Origin: an uncultured Porphyromonadaceae bacterium
GTDB taxonomy: Bacteria; Bacteroidota; Bacteroidia; Bacteroidales; Muribaculaceae
Direction of reading: 5' to 3'
NCBI GenBank assembly: GCA_947176545.1
Contig: CAMWRB010000097.1
Location: 1 to 5,600 of the forward strand
Length of the DNA: 5,600 nucleotides
Positions 4,912 through 5,600 of this stretch are shown piece after piece (positions within the stretch are counted from its first letter, which is position 1; each line of letters opens with the position of its first letter). Position numbers and translations under genes: made by a program. The notes below the pieces were generated by a model. The model did no database searches, was not told where the DNA came from, and saw only the letters and a list, made by a program, of their open reading frames with translations.

Positions 4912-5469
4912 ATGGAAGTTAAGGAATATATACAGAATGCCGAGGACTCCATGCAGCTTGCTGTGGAGTATCTGGAGGATACTCTGAGCCGTATCCGTGC
5001 CGGCAAAGCGTCCGCACGTCTGCTGGACGGTATCCGCGTGGACTATTACGGTTCGCAGGCTCCGATATCTAATGTGGCCAATATATCCGTGCCTGATGCG
5101 CGAACCATCGCCATCACTCCGTGGGAGAAGTCTATGTTCAAGGAGATAGAGAAGGCAATCATCAACTCCGAGCTGGGAATCACTCCGGAGAATAACGGTG
5201 AGGTAATACGCCTGTCAATACCGCCTCTGACCGAAGACCGCCGTAAGACTCTGGTAAAGCAGTGCAAGGGTGAGGCCGAGACGGCGAAAGTGTCTGTCCG
5301 CAATGCCCGCCGCGAGGCAATAGACGCGCTGAAAAAGGAGGTCAAGAACGGTATGAGCGAGGACGTCTCCAAGGATGGTGAGGCTCTGGTACAGAAGTCG
5401 CACGATAAGTTTATCAAGAAAATCGACGATATATACGCTGAGAAGGAGAAAGAAATCCTGACAGTTTAA
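4912..5469 (+). CDS. frr: Ribosome recycling factor
   Basis: RRF works with EF-G to split the post-termination ribosome and free it for another round, in the cytoplasm. The product is 185 aa, the standard length. Domain I is a three-helix bundle: an N-terminal helix (about 1-30), then long C-terminal helices from about residue 106. Domain II (about 31-105) is the small beta domain. Conserved stretches include [20 protein letters not shown] (28-47), [19 protein letters not shown] (48-65), ITPWEKS (68-74), [19 protein letters not shown] (95-112) and [11 protein letters not shown] (126-136). ATG 4912 is preceded by an A/T-rich leader (AAATCAAACCTATATACATT) with no Shine-Dalgarno site, as is usual in Bacteroidota. 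It follows pyrH, a neighbour it has in many bacteria, and is probably co-transcribed. The stop codon runs straight into the terminator A-tract. Confidence 0.98.
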   Translation: MEVKEYIQNAEDSMQLAVEYLEDTLSRIRAGKASARLLDGIRVDYYGSQAPISNVANISVPDARTIAITPWEKSMFKEIEKAIINSELGITPENNGEVIRLSIPPLTEDRRKTLVKQCKGEAETAKVSVRNARREAIDALKKEVKNGMSEDVSKDGEALVQKSHDKFIKKIDDIYAEKEKEILTV

Positions 5470-5499
5470 AAAAAAGAGCCCCGGCGGGGCTCTTTTTTT
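5468..5499. terminator. Symmetric intrinsic terminator after frr
   Basis: Perfect 7-bp stem GAGCCCC (5476-5482), loop GGC (5483-5485), GGGGCTC (5486-5492), flanked by eight A (5468-5475) and seven T (5493-5499). The A/T flanks extend the stem and make the site work in either direction. It would end pyrH-frr transcripts and also those of the minus-strand gene entering from the right. The frr TAA stop (5467-5469) overlaps it. Confidence 0.95.
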
Positions 5500-5525
5500 A
5501 GTGATTAGTTATCAGTCACTGATAA
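5500..5525. repeat. Heptamer-like AT-rich run with a TTATCAGT inverted repeat
   Basis: AGTGATT, AGTTATC and AGTCACT (5500-5520) resemble the AAGTSAT heptamers upstream of pyrH. Within it, TTATCAGT (5509-5516), C, ACTGATAA (5518-5525) is a perfect 8-bp inverted repeat. It lies between the frr terminator and the stop of the likely minus-strand gene. Its role is unknown. Confidence 0.6.
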
Positions 5526-5600
5526 TTAATGCCTGAGACGGATGGCTGTGAGGGAGAGTGAGACGGGGGTGTCGGGACGGGCGGGGAGAGTGAGCTGGAC
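5526..5600 (-). CDS. C-terminal end of an unidentified minus-strand protein
   Basis: On the minus strand, an open frame enters from the right edge and reads VQLTLPARPDTPVSLSLTAI then RLRH before TAA (5528 to 5526). The alternating hydrophobic pattern looks like a terminal beta strand, as in many carbohydrate-active or envelope proteins, but 24 residues are too few to name a family. Support comes from its position: the stop is followed on the minus strand by the symmetric terminator (5468-5499), which would serve both convergent genes. The other frames here are short or close early, though one other minus frame is also open back to the edge, so this is a moderate call. Confidence 0.5.
   Translation of the reverse strand, partial: VQLTLPARPDTPVSLSLTAIRLRH

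Noticed and set aside
5046..5417. Minus-strand open frame of 123 codons
   Set aside because: It lies wholly within frr on the opposite strand and shows no family features.

Overview
This window looks like chromosomal DNA from a member of the Bacteroidota, order Bacteroidales. The evidence is the gene content, the almost complete lack of Shine-Dalgarno sites at start codons, and promoter-like sites of the Bacteroides type (TTTG or TTG about 20 nt before TAnnTTTG). The GC-rich coding sequence and the habit of filling gaps with short tandem repeats would suit a Muribaculaceae-like gut lineage. That family placement is an inference, not a proven assignment.

Layout: the 5' part of a tRNA-Val(UAC) gene lies at the left edge on the minus strand, with a very good promoter behind it. 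After a gap filled by a 15-copy 9-nt tandem array comes a plus-strand operon: a long QueA-type tRNA ribosyltransferase-isomerase, AroA (EPSP synthase), and a small membrane-anchored protein of unknown function that overlaps the end of aroA. A convergent minus-strand gene encodes a TlpA/thioredoxin-like lipoprotein. Its stop codon lies inside an 8-nt tandem array. A divergent intergenic region follows, with back-to-back promoter candidates, two 60-bp direct repeats that each carry a perfect hairpin, and a heptamer array. It leads into pyrH (UMP kinase) and frr (ribosome recycling factor). These two are separated by a 12-copy 9-nt array whose first unit is the last two codons of pyrH. A strong, symmetric intrinsic terminator follows frr. 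The last 75 bases appear to be the C-terminal end of another minus-strand gene.

The genes are mostly core metabolism and translation: tRNA-Val, queuosine-type tRNA modification, the shikimate pathway, UMP phosphorylation and ribosome recycling. The redox lipoprotein and the Cys-rich small membrane protein are the least explained genes.

The striking feature is the non-coding DNA. Nearly every gap carries its own short-period array (units of 9, 8, 60, 7 and 9 nt). One array type, GTCRGACGG, is also found in frame inside a coding sequence, and two arrays run into the ends of neighbouring genes. I see no phage, transposase, CRISPR or toxin-antitoxin genes.
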